DNA of 64,000 bases from the NCBI RefSeq assembly GCF_036244895.1, contig NZ_BQKE01000001.1:992001-1056000 (forward strand). Direction: 5' to 3'. Both the position numbers and the translations under genes were made by a program. Below the pieces are notes generated by a model. The model was not told where the DNA came from and did no database searches. It worked only from the letters and a program-made list of their open reading frames with translations. Shown one piece after another: positions 17,145 through 26,017 of the stretch (the first letter of the stretch is position 1; every line of letters begins with the position of its first letter). Origin of the DNA: Persicobacter diffluens. Its GTDB lineage: Bacteria; Bacteroidota; Bacteroidia; Cytophagales; Cyclobacteriaceae.

Positions 17145-17488
17145 TTGGTATTAGTCAATGAAAATTGGGTTTATAGCACCCCTTGGTTAAGATTTTGGTG
17201 ATAGGGGAAGATTAAAAGAAAAGACAATATTATGAAAAATTGCCTTAAACTTAATTTTTGATACCGTTTTTCTTGATTTGAGAAATTTTATTTTGTGAAT
17301 TTTCAAAGGGATTAGAGATGATATTTTGGGATACTTCTTATCCCTTTTAACACCGCGAAAAGAATTTGGAATACGGGCGCATATAGCGCTGAGACCATTA
17401 ATTTTCCTTTTTTTTCGGCGAATAATAATTACATTTGTTCAGCTGTTAATCAGCTTAAAACCGTAGAACACAACCCAAATTTTTTAAT
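17145..17488. other. Divergent intergenic region between AGCS symporter and gcvT
   Basis: 344 AT-rich bases without a gene. The only element I can support is the gcvT promoter box near its right end. No glycine riboswitch is seen: there are no tandem GGGGA-type aptamer motifs. Confidence 0.5.
17430..17437 (+). promoter_or_regulatory. -7 box of the gcvT promoter
   Basis: TACATTTG fits TAnnTTTG. The upstream element is only a T-rich stretch rather than a clear TTTG. Expected start is near 17443, with a leader of about 45 bases. Confidence 0.6.
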
Positions 17489-18577
17489 ATGGAGTTAAAA
17501 AAAGTAGCGCTTAACGATTTGCATGAAGAATTAGGTGCAAAGATGGTTCCTTTTGCAGGCTATAATATGCCTGTTCGGTATACCTCAGATATTGAAGAGC
17601 ATAAAACCGTAAGGGAAGGCGTCGGGGTCTTTGATGTATCCCATATGGGAGAATTCATGTTGAGAGGTCCAAAAGCTTTGGATTTGATTCAGCGCGTGAC
17701 CTCCAATGATGCTTCAAAGCTATTTGATGGCAAGGCGCAGTATTCCTGCTTACCGAATAAGGATGGTGGAATTGTAGATGATTTACTGGTTTACCGCATT
17801 TCGGAGCAAGAATACCTTTTGGTAGTGAATGCTTCCAATATTGAAAAAGACTGGAACTGGATTTCCTCTTTCAATACTGAAGGCGTAGAGATGGAGAATA
17901 TTTCAGACAGCATGTCTTTGTTTGCCGTTCAGGGGCCGAAGGCAGAGGAAGTATGCCAAAAACTGACGGATGTAAAGCTTTCAGAAATGGGGTATTACAC
18001 CTTCACTATGGGGCGCATTGGAGATGTGGATGATGTGCTGATTTCTGCTACGGGCTATACCGGTGCCGGTGGATTCGAGCTTTATGTCATGAATGAAGAT
18101 GCAGAGGAAGTTTGGGAGGCTTTATTTGAAGCCGGAGCAGAATTTGACATTAAGCCCATTGGTTTGGGTGCGCGGGATACCCTGCGTCTGGAGAAAGGAT
18201 TCTGTTTGTATGGAAATGACATCGACGATACCACCTCTCCTCTGGAAGCTGGTTTGGGTTGGATCACTAAATTCACCAAAGACTTTACCAATGCCGAGGC
18301 CCTGAAAGCACAGAAAGAAGCGGGTGTTACGAAGCGATTGGTGGGCTTTATTATGGAAGAAAAAGGAATTCCACGTCATGATTATCCTATTTTCGATGCG
18401 GAGGACAATGAAATTGGTCGTGTGACTTCCGGATCTATTTCTCCTATGTTGGAAAAGGGAATCGGGCTGGGATATGTGGAGAAAGCATTTTCAAAAGCGG
18501 GTTCTGAAATTTTCATCGGGGTGAGAAAGAGAAGACTAAAAGCGGTGGTGGAAAAGCTGCCTTTATACAAGGACTAA
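17489..18577 (+). CDS. gcvT: Aminomethyltransferase (glycine cleavage T protein)
   Basis: Transfers the methylene group from aminomethylated H protein to tetrahydrofolate, releasing ammonia. The 362 residues match the usual length. Visible family features are LHEELGAKMVPFAGYNMPV at the N-terminus, FDVSHMGEFMLRGPKA, the folate-site aspartate in YSCLPNKDGGIVDDLLVYR near residue 97, YTGAGGFELYV, and LEAGLGWITKFTKDF, then the C-terminal barrel with GRVTSGSISPMLEKGIGLGY. It stands alone here: gcvH and gcvP are not in the window. It has its own promoter box and a strong terminator. Confidence 0.97.
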   Translation: MELKKVALNDLHEELGAKMVPFAGYNMPVRYTSDIEEHKTVREGVGVFDVSHMGEFMLRGPKALDLIQRVTSNDASKLFDGKAQYSCLPNKDGGIVDDLLVYRISEQEYLLVVNASNIEKDWNWISSFNTEGVEMENISDSMSLFAVQGPKAEEVCQKLTDVKLSEMGYYTFTMGRIGDVDDVLISATGYTGAGGFELYVMNEDAEEVWEALFEAGAEFDIKPIGLGARDTLRLEKGFCLYGNDIDDTTSPLEAGLGWITKFTKDFTNAEALKAQKEAGVTKRLVGFIMEEKGIPRHDYPIFDAEDNEIGRVTSGSISPMLEKGIGLGYVEKAFSKAGSEIFIGVRKRRLKAVVEKLPLYKD

Positions 18578-18580
18578 AAT

Positions 18581-18618
18581 AAAAAAGCAGTTTGAGGATT
18601 TTCAAACTGCTTTTTTTT
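18581..18618. terminator. Bidirectional terminator between gcvT and nuoN
   Basis: AGCAGTTTGA (18586-18595) and TCAAACTGCT (18602-18611), flanked by A6 and T8 tracts, lie between the converging genes and can serve both. Confidence 0.93.
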
Positions 18619-18630
18619 GATTGAATATTA

Positions 18631-20115
18631 TTAAAGAATAATCTGCGGAGCAAAAAACAAAACGATAAGCGGAAGGATAGCCACAAATAAGGCGATGCGG
18701 TAGGCCCATTGCAATCGGTTTTCAATGACGACCTCTCGTCTTCGGTAGAAATGGTAATCTTCCTCTCCCTCTTCCTGAAAATAGAAATGATAGGGAAGAC
18801 GAATATAATAGAACAAAGCGATAACGGTATTCAAAACGCCAAATACCAATAAAAGCAGGTAGATGGTGGTTGAAGTAGTCTCGTATTGTTCCCATAACGC
18901 CAGAAAGACCATCAGTTTGGCATTAAAGCCGGCAGTAGGAGGGAGTCCGGTCAGGGATATCATAACGATCACCAATCCGATTCCCCATAGGGCATGTTTC
19001 TTACCCATGCCATTAAAGTCTTCATAAGTGATGGCCTTCTTACCGGTTTCAAAGTATTGCACCAGCCCAAAAGCGGCCATATTCATGATCCCGTAAATAA
19101 CAGCATAAAACAGACCGGCATCCCAGGCCGATTTTGCCGGAACGATGATGCAGGCGATCAGAAATCCTGCATGGGATACCGAGGAATATGCCAGCATTTT
19201 TTTGACCTCCTTTTGTCCCAGGGCCAGTAAATTTCCGGCCGTCATCGAAACCAGGGCGATAAAGCCTAAAGCCACAATAATGGCCTGTTTTGCTTCTGCA
19301 GAAAGTGGGGGCAAGAGCTGCATGATTCCCATAAAGCAGAAAAAGGCGGCAATTTTTGGTAATGTGGCAAATAGTGCGGCGATAGGGGTTGGCGCATTTT
19401 GGTATACATCTTCCACCCAGGGATGAAGCGGTACCGCGGTGAGCTTGAATAAAAGTCCAATTACGGCCAGAAAAGCGGCAAAAGCCAAAATGCTAACCGG
19501 TGCCGTTGATAAATTCGTCCAGAAGGAACCGTCTGTCAGGGATAAAGTGCCGGTCAGGCCATAAAGAATGGACATGCCGTAGACCGTTAATGCAGAGGCG
19601 ATTGCGCCGAATAGTAAGTATTTTAGGGCGGCCTTGTTTCCTTTTTTATTAAAGCTAAAGGCAGTTAGCCCGTAAGCGGATAAAGAAAGAAGCTCTACCG
19701 CCAGATAAATCATTAATAAGTTATCTGACATCACCAGCGCTGAACCTCCCAAAAGGATGGCGGCTTTTAACAACCAATATTCCATTCTTTCTTCATTTTT
19801 AAGCTGTACTTCTACGGCACTTAAATGAAGGGAAAATAAATACAGACCGCCCAATAAAAGCTGCCCGGCAATGCGGTAGTTGTCCAGGCTGATCATGCCC
19901 AGAAAACCATTATCCCACTGCCCGTTCCACTGGTTGATTTTTAAGAGGATATAACCGATACCGAAAATCCAGCTCAGGGATTTTCCGACCATAGCCGGCT
20001 TTTTCCATGGAATAATGCAGGCAATGGTCAGTAGCAAAATCAATGCTGCCACCATAGCCTCCGGCAAAACCATGGGAAGGGACTGGATGATATTTTTTAA
20101 AATTGAAATATCCAT
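18631..20115 (-). CDS. nuoN: NADH-quinone oxidoreductase subunit N
   Basis: One of the three antiporter-like proton-pumping subunits of complex I. The 494 residues form about 14 membrane helices; conserved segments include LAVELLSLSAYGLTAF with the key glutamate, FKLTAVPLHPWVEDVYQNAP with the conserved lysine and histidine, and KEVKKMLAYSSVSHAGFL. It follows nuoM by 10 bases on the same strand. The remaining complex I genes are not in this window, so the pair is detached from any complete nuo operon that the genome may have. A bidirectional terminator follows. Confidence 0.96.
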   Translation of the reverse strand: MDISILKNIIQSLPMVLPEAMVAALILLLTIACIIPWKKPAMVGKSLSWIFGIGYILLKINQWNGQWDNGFLGMISLDNYRIAGQLLLGGLYLFSLHLSAVEVQLKNEERMEYWLLKAAILLGGSALVMSDNLLMIYLAVELLSLSAYGLTAFSFNKKGNKAALKYLLFGAIASALTVYGMSILYGLTGTLSLTDGSFWTNLSTAPVSILAFAAFLAVIGLLFKLTAVPLHPWVEDVYQNAPTPIAALFATLPKIAAFFCFMGIMQLLPPLSAEAKQAIIVALGFIALVSMTAGNLLALGQKEVKKMLAYSSVSHAGFLIACIIVPAKSAWDAGLFYAVIYGIMNMAAFGLVQYFETGKKAITYEDFNGMGKKHALWGIGLVIVMISLTGLPPTAGFNAKLMVFLALWEQYETTSTTIYLLLLVFGVLNTVIALFYYIRLPYHFYFQEEGEEDYHFYRRREVVIENRLQWAYRIALFVAILPLIVLFFAPQIIL

Positions 20116-20125
20116 AGGAAAAGGC

Positions 20126-21841
20126 TTAGGCTCCCATTACCAATTTGATCCAGGCGCCCACGCTGCCGTTAATTAAATCAAGTAATAAAGCTGGGAAAAG
20201 TCCATAAAGAATGGTCCCGATCACTAAAGGAATCATAACCACATATTCTTTGGAGGTCATATCGACCATGGCTGATTCCCATTCCGGCTGACGTACAAAG
20301 TATTTTCCAAAGAACATTCTTTGAAGTGTCCATAAATAATAGGCAGCCCCCAACAGTAAGCCTAGTAAGGAAACAATGGCCATCCATCTTGGCAATAAGC
20401 CATTGATGCCCGAAGAGGAGAATGCGCCCAGGAAGACGAATACCTCAGCAATAAAGCCGCTGAAAGCAGGCAGTCCCAAAGAAGCAAAGAAAGCAATAAT
20501 CACAATGGTAGTGAACTTTGGAAGCTTTTTGGCCAGCCCACTGTAATTTTCAATTCTCCGGTCATGGGTACGGTCATAAATGAATCCGGCGATCAGGAAG
20601 AGTAAGGCAGAAATTAATCCGTGGCTAAACATTTGATAGATCGCACCACTTACCCCTTCTGCTGTACCGGAGGCCAAGCCCAATAGTACAAAACCCATAT
20701 GGGAAATGGATGAATAGGCAATTAGCTGTTTCAGGTCTTTTTGAGCCAAGGCATTCATGGCGCCATAAATGATGGATAGCATGCCGATAAATCCTACTAC
20801 CCATGCCCAATGATGGCCCGCATCAGGGAATATGGCGTATGCCGTTCTAAGCAGTCCGTAACCTCCTATTTTCAATAAGATGCCGGCCAATACGACCGAT
20901 ACCGGTGTAGGCGCTTCTACGTGGGCATCCGGCAACCAGGTGTGAAAAGGCACCATGGGCAGTTTAATTCCAAAGCCTATAAATAATAATAGGAATGCCC
21001 AAAATCTGAAGTTCATGCCTAATAATTGTCCTTCATAAAGGCTGCTGAAAATGGAATCGGGAATGAAATTTTGCGCATCCATCATATGCACCATATTGAA
21101 GGTGCGTACGATTTTGTCCGCTGGAATCAATTGGTTGGCTAAAGCATCCTGTACTTTCAGAATTATGGACGGATCTACTGCGCGAAAGTCCTGAGCCCAA
21201 CCCATTGCAACGGCTGTCATCTGAGGGTCAATCACAGAGCTGTATAGTCCGATCATGACCAATAAAATTAATACCGAGCCCAGCAGGGTATATAAGAAAA
21301 ATTTGATTGCAGCATATTCCCGGCGTGGTCCGCCCCAGATTCCGATCAGGAAATACATCGGAAGCAGCATGAATTCAAAGAATACATAGAAAAGGAAGAA
21401 GTCCAGGGAAACAAAACAGCCCATAATTGTACCGCTTAATAGCAGCATCAGGGCGTAGTACCCTTTGGTTTGTGTGGTAATTCCCCAGCTTCCGTAAACG
21501 GCCAACAGCATGACCAGGGCAGAGAGGAGCACCAGGCTAATATTGAGTCCGTCAATACCGACGAAGTATTGAATGGAAAGCTGCCCTAAGCTTCCTAGTT
21601 GCATATGGATCCAGTCCAGTTGCTGAACGAACTGGTAACCTTCAATAGCGTTTACGCCTACCGGAGCACCCTCCCCACTGAGGTAATTTCCTAAAAGGAT
21701 TAGGGCTAAAACAAACTGCGCGCCCACACCACCAATGGCGATTGGACGATACCAGTGATTTAAGCTGGAAGGTAGAAATAATAAAATTCCCGCCAGAAGG
21801 AGCGGGAGAAATATCATGATGCTGATAAGTTGTTCTATCAT
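20126..21841 (-). CDS. nuoM: NADH-quinone oxidoreductase subunit M
   Basis: Antiporter-like subunit of complex I. Conserved features are FEFMLLPMYFLIGIWGG with the proton-path glutamate, KLPMVPFHTWLPDAHVEAP with the key lysine, and KDLKQLIAYSSISHMGFVL. It has 571 residues against about 500 in E. coli; the extra length is largely a polar insertion at about 200-275 (IDPQMTAVAMGWAQDFRAVD onward). It is the first gene of a two-gene unit with nuoN, and nuoL, its usual upstream neighbour, is replaced here by an intergenic repeat and a histidine kinase gene. Confidence 0.96.
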   Translation of the reverse strand: MIEQLISIMIFLPLLLAGILLFLPSSLNHWYRPIAIGGVGAQFVLALILLGNYLSGEGAPVGVNAIEGYQFVQQLDWIHMQLGSLGQLSIQYFVGIDGLNISLVLLSALVMLLAVYGSWGITTQTKGYYALMLLLSGTIMGCFVSLDFFLFYVFFEFMLLPMYFLIGIWGGPRREYAAIKFFLYTLLGSVLILLVMIGLYSSVIDPQMTAVAMGWAQDFRAVDPSIILKVQDALANQLIPADKIVRTFNMVHMMDAQNFIPDSIFSSLYEGQLLGMNFRFWAFLLLFIGFGIKLPMVPFHTWLPDAHVEAPTPVSVVLAGILLKIGGYGLLRTAYAIFPDAGHHWAWVVGFIGMLSIIYGAMNALAQKDLKQLIAYSSISHMGFVLLGLASGTAEGVSGAIYQMFSHGLISALLFLIAGFIYDRTHDRRIENYSGLAKKLPKFTTIVIIAFFASLGLPAFSGFIAEVFVFLGAFSSSGINGLLPRWMAIVSLLGLLLGAAYYLWTLQRMFFGKYFVRQPEWESAMVDMTSKEYVVMIPLVIGTILYGLFPALLLDLINGSVGAWIKLVMGA

Positions 21842-22006
21842 AGAGGTTGATCAATCCCGATTTTGATTGTTGAAACACAAATAACAAGGCGAAATTACGG
21901 GACTGCATTGAAAAATACTATTAATCCAAAAATTTCCTTGGGGCTTAAGTCGTTCATTGAACAAAAACAAAATTTCTTGTTGTTATTCAAATAAATTCCA
22001 AATTAA

Positions 22007-22226
22007 CCACGGTTATTCCTGCTTAAACTCTTCTTGAGCTGGCAAGCTGGAAAATCGAAGGAGCTTTTCCTATTTCGAGTTTTTTCCAAGGAAGCAGATG
22101 AATGGGGAGTAAGCAATCTTGCCCAAATTTGGGCGATTAAAAAATCAGAAACACCGAATCACGAATAAAGGACAATTCCATTAGATCGATCTACTTACTT
22201 ATTCAGGCGGTGAATAATTTAGCTAA
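22007..22226 (+). repeat. Dispersed intergenic repeat, copy 3
   Basis: Left end ACGGTTATTCCTGCTTAAAC, GAGCTGGCAAGCTGG, CGAGTTTTTTCCAAGGAAGC, core AGATGAATGGGGAGTAAGCA, the perfect palindrome GCCCAAATTTGGGC, and right end AGGCGGTGAATAATTTAGCT. It fills the gap between nuoM and the histidine kinase gene. A further left-end-like string CGGGTTATTCCTG (22235-22247) overlaps the kinase stop codon. The remainder of the 21842-22240 gap holds nothing recognisable. Confidence 0.78.
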
Positions 22227-22240
22227 AGAATAGCGTCGGG

Positions 22241-24337
22241 TTATTCCTGTTCCACCAGGGCGTTTTCGCTTACCTTTGGTAGGCTGAAACTAAAGGTGGT
22301 GCCTTCTCCTTCCACAGATTCAAACCAAATGGTGCCCTCATTTTTCTCTACAAATTCTTTACAAAGCAATAAGCCCAGGCCGGTTCCTTTTTCATTGGAA
22401 GTGCCCATGGTGGAGTGCTTTTCTCCCACTTTGAATAATTTGTCCTGTGCGTTTTTATGTATTCCCACCCCATTATCCTGTACTGAGATAATGACTTTAT
22501 CCTGCTTTTCCTGTACCAGAATTTTAACTTTTCCCCCACTTTCAGTGAACTTGAGCGCATTGGAAGTCAGGTTTCGGATTACGGTGTCAATACATTTAAC
22601 GTCAGCAAAAACCTGATATTGTCCAAATACCTCTTTTTCCAATTGAATGTTTTTATTCGCTGCTTGTTGGTGCAGGAGTTCAATGTTTTTTTCAATTAAA
22701 GAATTTAGTTCGAAGGATTCTGCTTTTATTTCCAAAGCACCAGTCTGGGAGCGTGCCCAGATTAATAAATTTTCCAATAGACCAAAGAGGTTTTTCAGCG
22801 AGCCATCCAGATCAGTGGCCAGCATCTTGATTTCCTCTGTGCTCATGTGTTCGGTATGGTTCATGAGCAGGTTGGAGAAGGAACGCAGGCTGTTTAAAGG
22901 TCCTTTCACATCATGCGAAATAATGGAAAAGAATTTATCCTTCGTATGATTCAGGGCTTCCAGCTCTTCGTTTTTTTGTTTAATCTGATGATTGGCCAGG
23001 GAGATTTTTCTTCTGTTTCGGATAATCAGGGTGATAATCAGCCCTAGTATCAGGATGATTGCCCCAAGGAAAACCATATAAATTTGCTGTTCCTTGTTTT
23101 CTGCTTCATGCTCCCGCTGGGCAGATTTTAACTCTTCTTCCTTTTCCTGGAACTTAATTTTGGATTCCAACTCGGCAATCCGGCTATTGGAGGATTCCGC
23201 GATAATTAATTCGTCTAACTGTCTTTGGTTATCCAGAGATTCCTTCGCTTTTTCATAATCCTGAAGGCTACTGTATATAATGGTCAGCTGTTGATAGCCC
23301 TTCTGCATGGTGTGTTTCATGCTTTTTTTCCAGGCAATTTTCAAAGACTCCCGCACCAGTTTAATGGCTTGGTTGTTTTTGTTAAGGTCTTTTTTCCCCT
23401 GATCAGATTTGGCCAATGCCATGCCGGAAAGTAAAAGGTTTTGCGCCAAAGCCAGGCTGTCACCAGTATGTCTTTCTAATTTTCTGGCCTTGGTCAGATA
23501 ACTCAGGGCCATTTCAAATTCGTTTTTCAGGATGAAAACTTCTCCTAGGGCCTGGTGACTTTCATAGATGCCTTTTGGATAGGATAATTCCTGAAAATTG
23601 CGAAGGCTCTCTTTCAGTAAAAACTCGGCTTTGTTCAGATTATTCATCTGTCGGTAAGCTTTGCCGGCAACTAACTGATATTCTGCCTCCAGATTTTGGT
23701 TTTTTAGTTTGAAGGTTAGTGCTTTTGCGGAATCAAGATTCAGCTCTATTTTATCTTTGTCTTTGGTTTTTTCAGCGAGTTGCGCCTGATCCAAATATAG
23801 CAGTAGAATCTCTTTTTGTAAACTCCATTTGCGGGCCATTTGCATGGCTTCCGAATAGCATTCCTCCGCTTTTTTGTAGTCCCCTAATTCACTGTTGATG
23901 ATAGCCTGCACTTTTTTAGTCTTAATAAGTCCAACCTGATCATTCGCGGCTTTATTAAATTTTAAGGCTTCCAGGCAAAAGTGCATCGGATTCAGGAAGT
24001 CTACTTCTCCCTGGTAATCATCTCCCAGGAACTGAATTTCCTTATCATCGTTTTTTAAAAAAAGAAATCCCCCAAAGTCCCGGTAAAACAGGGCCTCTCC
24101 CATATAGGGCAGTGCACGGCCAATAAGCAAATTGTTCTCCAAGGCAGTAGCTTTCACCCAGGCATTTTCAGCAAGCTTGTAAGCTTCATGTGGATTGCCG
24201 TTCATTTTCTTCTCAGCTTCTTCCAAAAGTAGCAGTACTTCCTCTTCGGCAGAAAGGGGCGTGTCATTATTGGCCTGACTTTGGGAAAGGCTGAAAAGTA
24301 GAAAAATAGTAAAAAGAGTTCTGAAGTATCCTGACAT
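22241..24337 (-). CDS. TPR-sensor histidine kinase
   Basis: A membrane histidine kinase of the TPR-sensor type common in Bacteroidota. The signal peptide MSGYFRTLFTIFLLFSLSQS leads to a periplasmic array of TPRs (about 30-400), a coiled coil, one membrane span (about 420-440; YMVFLGAIILILGLIITLII), then HisKA with the phospho-histidine in FFSIISHDVKGPLNSLRSF near residue 475 and HATPase_c with N box IRNLTSNALKFTESGG, G1 VQDNGVGIHKN and G2 EKGTGLGLLLCKEF. No receiver domain or cognate regulator is adjacent, so it is an orphan kinase in this window. The signal sensed is unknown. Confidence 0.92.
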   Translation of the reverse strand: MSGYFRTLFTIFLLFSLSQSQANNDTPLSAEEEVLLLLEEAEKKMNGNPHEAYKLAENAWVKATALENNLLIGRALPYMGEALFYRDFGGFLFLKNDDKEIQFLGDDYQGEVDFLNPMHFCLEALKFNKAANDQVGLIKTKKVQAIINSELGDYKKAEECYSEAMQMARKWSLQKEILLLYLDQAQLAEKTKDKDKIELNLDSAKALTFKLKNQNLEAEYQLVAGKAYRQMNNLNKAEFLLKESLRNFQELSYPKGIYESHQALGEVFILKNEFEMALSYLTKARKLERHTGDSLALAQNLLLSGMALAKSDQGKKDLNKNNQAIKLVRESLKIAWKKSMKHTMQKGYQQLTIIYSSLQDYEKAKESLDNQRQLDELIIAESSNSRIAELESKIKFQEKEEELKSAQREHEAENKEQQIYMVFLGAIILILGLIITLIIRNRRKISLANHQIKQKNEELEALNHTKDKFFSIISHDVKGPLNSLRSFSNLLMNHTEHMSTEEIKMLATDLDGSLKNLFGLLENLLIWARSQTGALEIKAESFELNSLIEKNIELLHQQAANKNIQLEKEVFGQYQVFADVKCIDTVIRNLTSNALKFTESGGKVKILVQEKQDKVIISVQDNGVGIHKNAQDKLFKVGEKHSTMGTSNEKGTGLGLLLCKEFVEKNEGTIWFESVEGEGTTFSFSLPKVSENALVEQE

Positions 24338-24494
24338 CAGTGGTAATAAAAGTGTATTTGCTAGGGTGAAAATTGATAGCCAATTTAGGTCTTTTTGAGT
24401 AATTTTGGGGAGGAAAACCTATTTTTTTAAGATTAATCCAATAATTCTTGTGGCAGATTATAGTTTTTATTCCTGCTTTTCAGGGGCTCATGGT

Positions 24495-24526
24495 TTTGAA
24501 GCTAAGAAAAAAAAATACTATCTTTG
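24495..24526 (+). promoter_or_regulatory. Bacteroidota-type promoter of greA
   Basis: TTTG (24495-24498), a 20-base spacer and TATCTTTG (24519-24526) match the consensus closely. The predicted start near 24532 leaves a long leader of about 140 bases. Confidence 0.85.
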
Positions 24527-24618
24527 AGATCAGGAGCGTACAACATGGTACGTCATTTATCCGGTAGATATTAATCTAATACCCGAAATCATCCGTTTAA
24601 AGTACCAATGTTTTTAGC

Positions 24619-24652
24619 AACGATCCTCCCAAGGGGTCGTTATTCTTTTTTT
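24619..24652 (+). promoter_or_regulatory. Terminator-like attenuator in the greA leader
   Basis: AACGATCC (24619-24626) pairs with GGGGTCGTT (24634-24641 in use) to give an 8-bp stem, followed by ATTCTTTTTTT, all upstream of the greA start at 24675. Two further hairpins can be drawn before it (GCGTAC/GTACGT near 24535-24553 and AGAT/ATCT near 24564-24575). The arrangement would make a short RNA of about 120 bases unless polymerase reads through. In E. coli greA is also preceded by a leader terminator that yields GraL RNAs; equivalence here is inference. Confidence 0.65.
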
Positions 24653-24674
24653 AATCATTTAGGTAAATTATATC

Positions 24675-25148
24675 ATGAGTAATATATCATACTATACCGA
24701 GGAAGGCTTACAGAAATTAAGAGACGAGTTGAGAGACCTTAAATTACGTGGTCGTGCAGATATTGCACAACAAATCGCAGAGGCGCGTGATAAAGGTGAT
24801 TTGAGTGAGAATGCGGAGTATGATGCAGCAAAAGATGCTCAGGGCCATTTGGAGGCCAAAATTGCTCAATTGGAAAACGTGGTGGCGAATGCCCGCGTGA
24901 TTCGTCAGTCCGACATTGATATTTCCAAAGTTTCTATTCTTTCTACGGTGAAAATCAAGAATATGAAAAACGGAATGGAAGTAAAATATACCTTGGTTTC
25001 TGAGGAAGAAGCAAACCTGAAGCAAGGGAAGATTTCTGTGAAGTCGCCGATCGGAAAAGGTTTGATGGGCAAGAAGGTTGGAGAGATTGCAGAAGTTACC
25101 GCTCCGGCAGGTAAAATTGAATTTGAAGTTTTGGATATTAGCATGTAA
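24675..25148 (+). CDS. greA: Transcription elongation factor GreA
   Basis: Rescues backtracked RNA polymerase by stimulating transcript cleavage in the secondary channel. The 157 residues give the usual N-terminal coiled coil (1-75) with the acidic tip in GDLSENAEYDAAKDAQ (about 40-56), and a C-terminal FKBP-like domain ending SPIGKGLMGKKVGEIAEV. The gene lies behind a strong promoter and a terminator-like leader, and 30 bases ahead of the HIT gene, with which it probably shares transcripts. That pairing is frequent in Bacteroidota. Confidence 0.98.
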   Translation: MSNISYYTEEGLQKLRDELRDLKLRGRADIAQQIAEARDKGDLSENAEYDAAKDAQGHLEAKIAQLENVVANARVIRQSDIDISKVSILSTVKIKNMKNGMEVKYTLVSEEEANLKQGKISVKSPIGKGLMGKKVGEIAEVTAPAGKIEFEVLDISM

Positions 25149-25178
25149 TTTCCCTGAGGAAATCAATCCATCAAAATC

Positions 25179-25571
25179 ATGGCGAGTATATTCACCAAAA
25201 TCATCAATCGAGAGATCCCCGGTCAAATAGTAGCGGAGGATGATCACCATATTGCCTTCCTGGACATTAACCCATTAGTGGAAGGTCATACTTTAATTGT
25301 CCCTAAAAAAGAGGTCGACTATATCTTTGATTTATCGGATGAAGAGTATGTCGCATTGCAACTTTTTGCGAAAAAAGTTGCTGCTGGAATAAAAGCAGCA
25401 ATCCCTTGTTTGAGAATTGGGGTGGCGGTCATTGGATTAGAGGTTCCACATACGCACATTCACCTGGTGCCGCTGAATGATATGGATGACATTAATTTTA
25501 GTCGTCCGAAATTGAACCCATCGGCGGAAGAATTGAGTCAGACCAAAGAAAAGATTGCCGAGCAGCTTTAA
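25179..25571 (+). CDS. HIT-family nucleotide hydrolase (HinT-like)
   Basis: A 130-residue histidine-triad protein expected to hydrolyse nucleoside phosphoramidates or related adenylates in the cytoplasm. The start IFTKIINREIPGQIVAEDD, the segment AFLDINPLVEGHTLIVPKKE and the triad VPHTHIHLVPL (about residues 91-101, His-x-His-x-His) are diagnostic. The residues just before the triad differ slightly from the commonest GQxVxH form. It is the second gene after greA and is followed by a terminator. The exact substrate is not readable from sequence. Confidence 0.95.
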   Translation: MASIFTKIINREIPGQIVAEDDHHIAFLDINPLVEGHTLIVPKKEVDYIFDLSDEEYVALQLFAKKVAAGIKAAIPCLRIGVAVIGLEVPHTHIHLVPLNDMDDINFSRPKLNPSAEELSQTKEKIAEQL

Positions 25572-25607
25572 GCCCGTCTTCTTTTTGGAGTTGAAAAATA
25601 TTGGAAG

Positions 25608-25635
25608 AGTCATCCTTTTTAGGGTGACTTTTTTT
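25608..25635 (+). terminator. Terminator of greA-HIT unit
   Basis: AGTCATCC (25608-25615) pairs with GGGTGACT (25622-25629) around a 6-base loop and runs into seven T. Confidence 0.88.
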
Positions 25636-25892
25636 ATTGCCCTGAAGCGATTAAAACAGATAAATGCTGAGCAAAAACCATCCTGTTTCCCTCAGTGGAT
25701 TTTTTAGGTTGTTGCACTTAAAGGTTTTGTTGTGTTAAAAATTGAAGAAAATAGCTTAAATATAGGGATTGTTGCGCCAGGTATTTGGATCTGATTAAAA
25801 ACAACTTCAAATTCGCACCATCCTAAGTAAAAGGTTTGAAAAATACGATTAAACATATCGCCCCATTAGTGCCAACTCAAGGCCAATACCGA

Positions 25893-26017
25893 CGACGCTG
25901 CCTAGCGTTGAACGGGCGACGTATTATGCGCCGACGATAAAATCGGTGCGCCTCCGCCTTTAACCAGTCCTTTGCTGGTTCCTATTAACAGGATTATTTT
26001 ACCCTTTATTATATTTA
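25893..26017 (+). promoter_or_regulatory. Structured leader upstream of the TonB receptor
   Basis: Before the receptor ATG at 26018 lies an unusually GC-rich stretch for an intergenic region, with three hairpins in a row: ACGCT/AGCGT (25895-25908), an imperfect GCGCC..GATAAAATC..GTGCGC (25928-25950) and AACCAG/CTGGTT (25962-25980). I could not match it to TPP, cobalamin, FMN, preQ1 or SAM riboswitch consensus motifs. It is not a copy of the dispersed repeat. The rest of the 25636-25892 gap shows no gene and no convincing promoter. Confidence 0.45.

Noticed and set aside
17145..17488. Glycine riboswitch between the AGCS symporter and gcvT
   Set aside because: The context invites one, but no tandem aptamer core motifs are visible.
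25861..25980. Integron attC site or tRNA remnant upstream of the TonB receptor
   Set aside because: Short GTTGAAC and GTTCAA strings occur, but the required R'', L'' and T-arm arrangements cannot be drawn.
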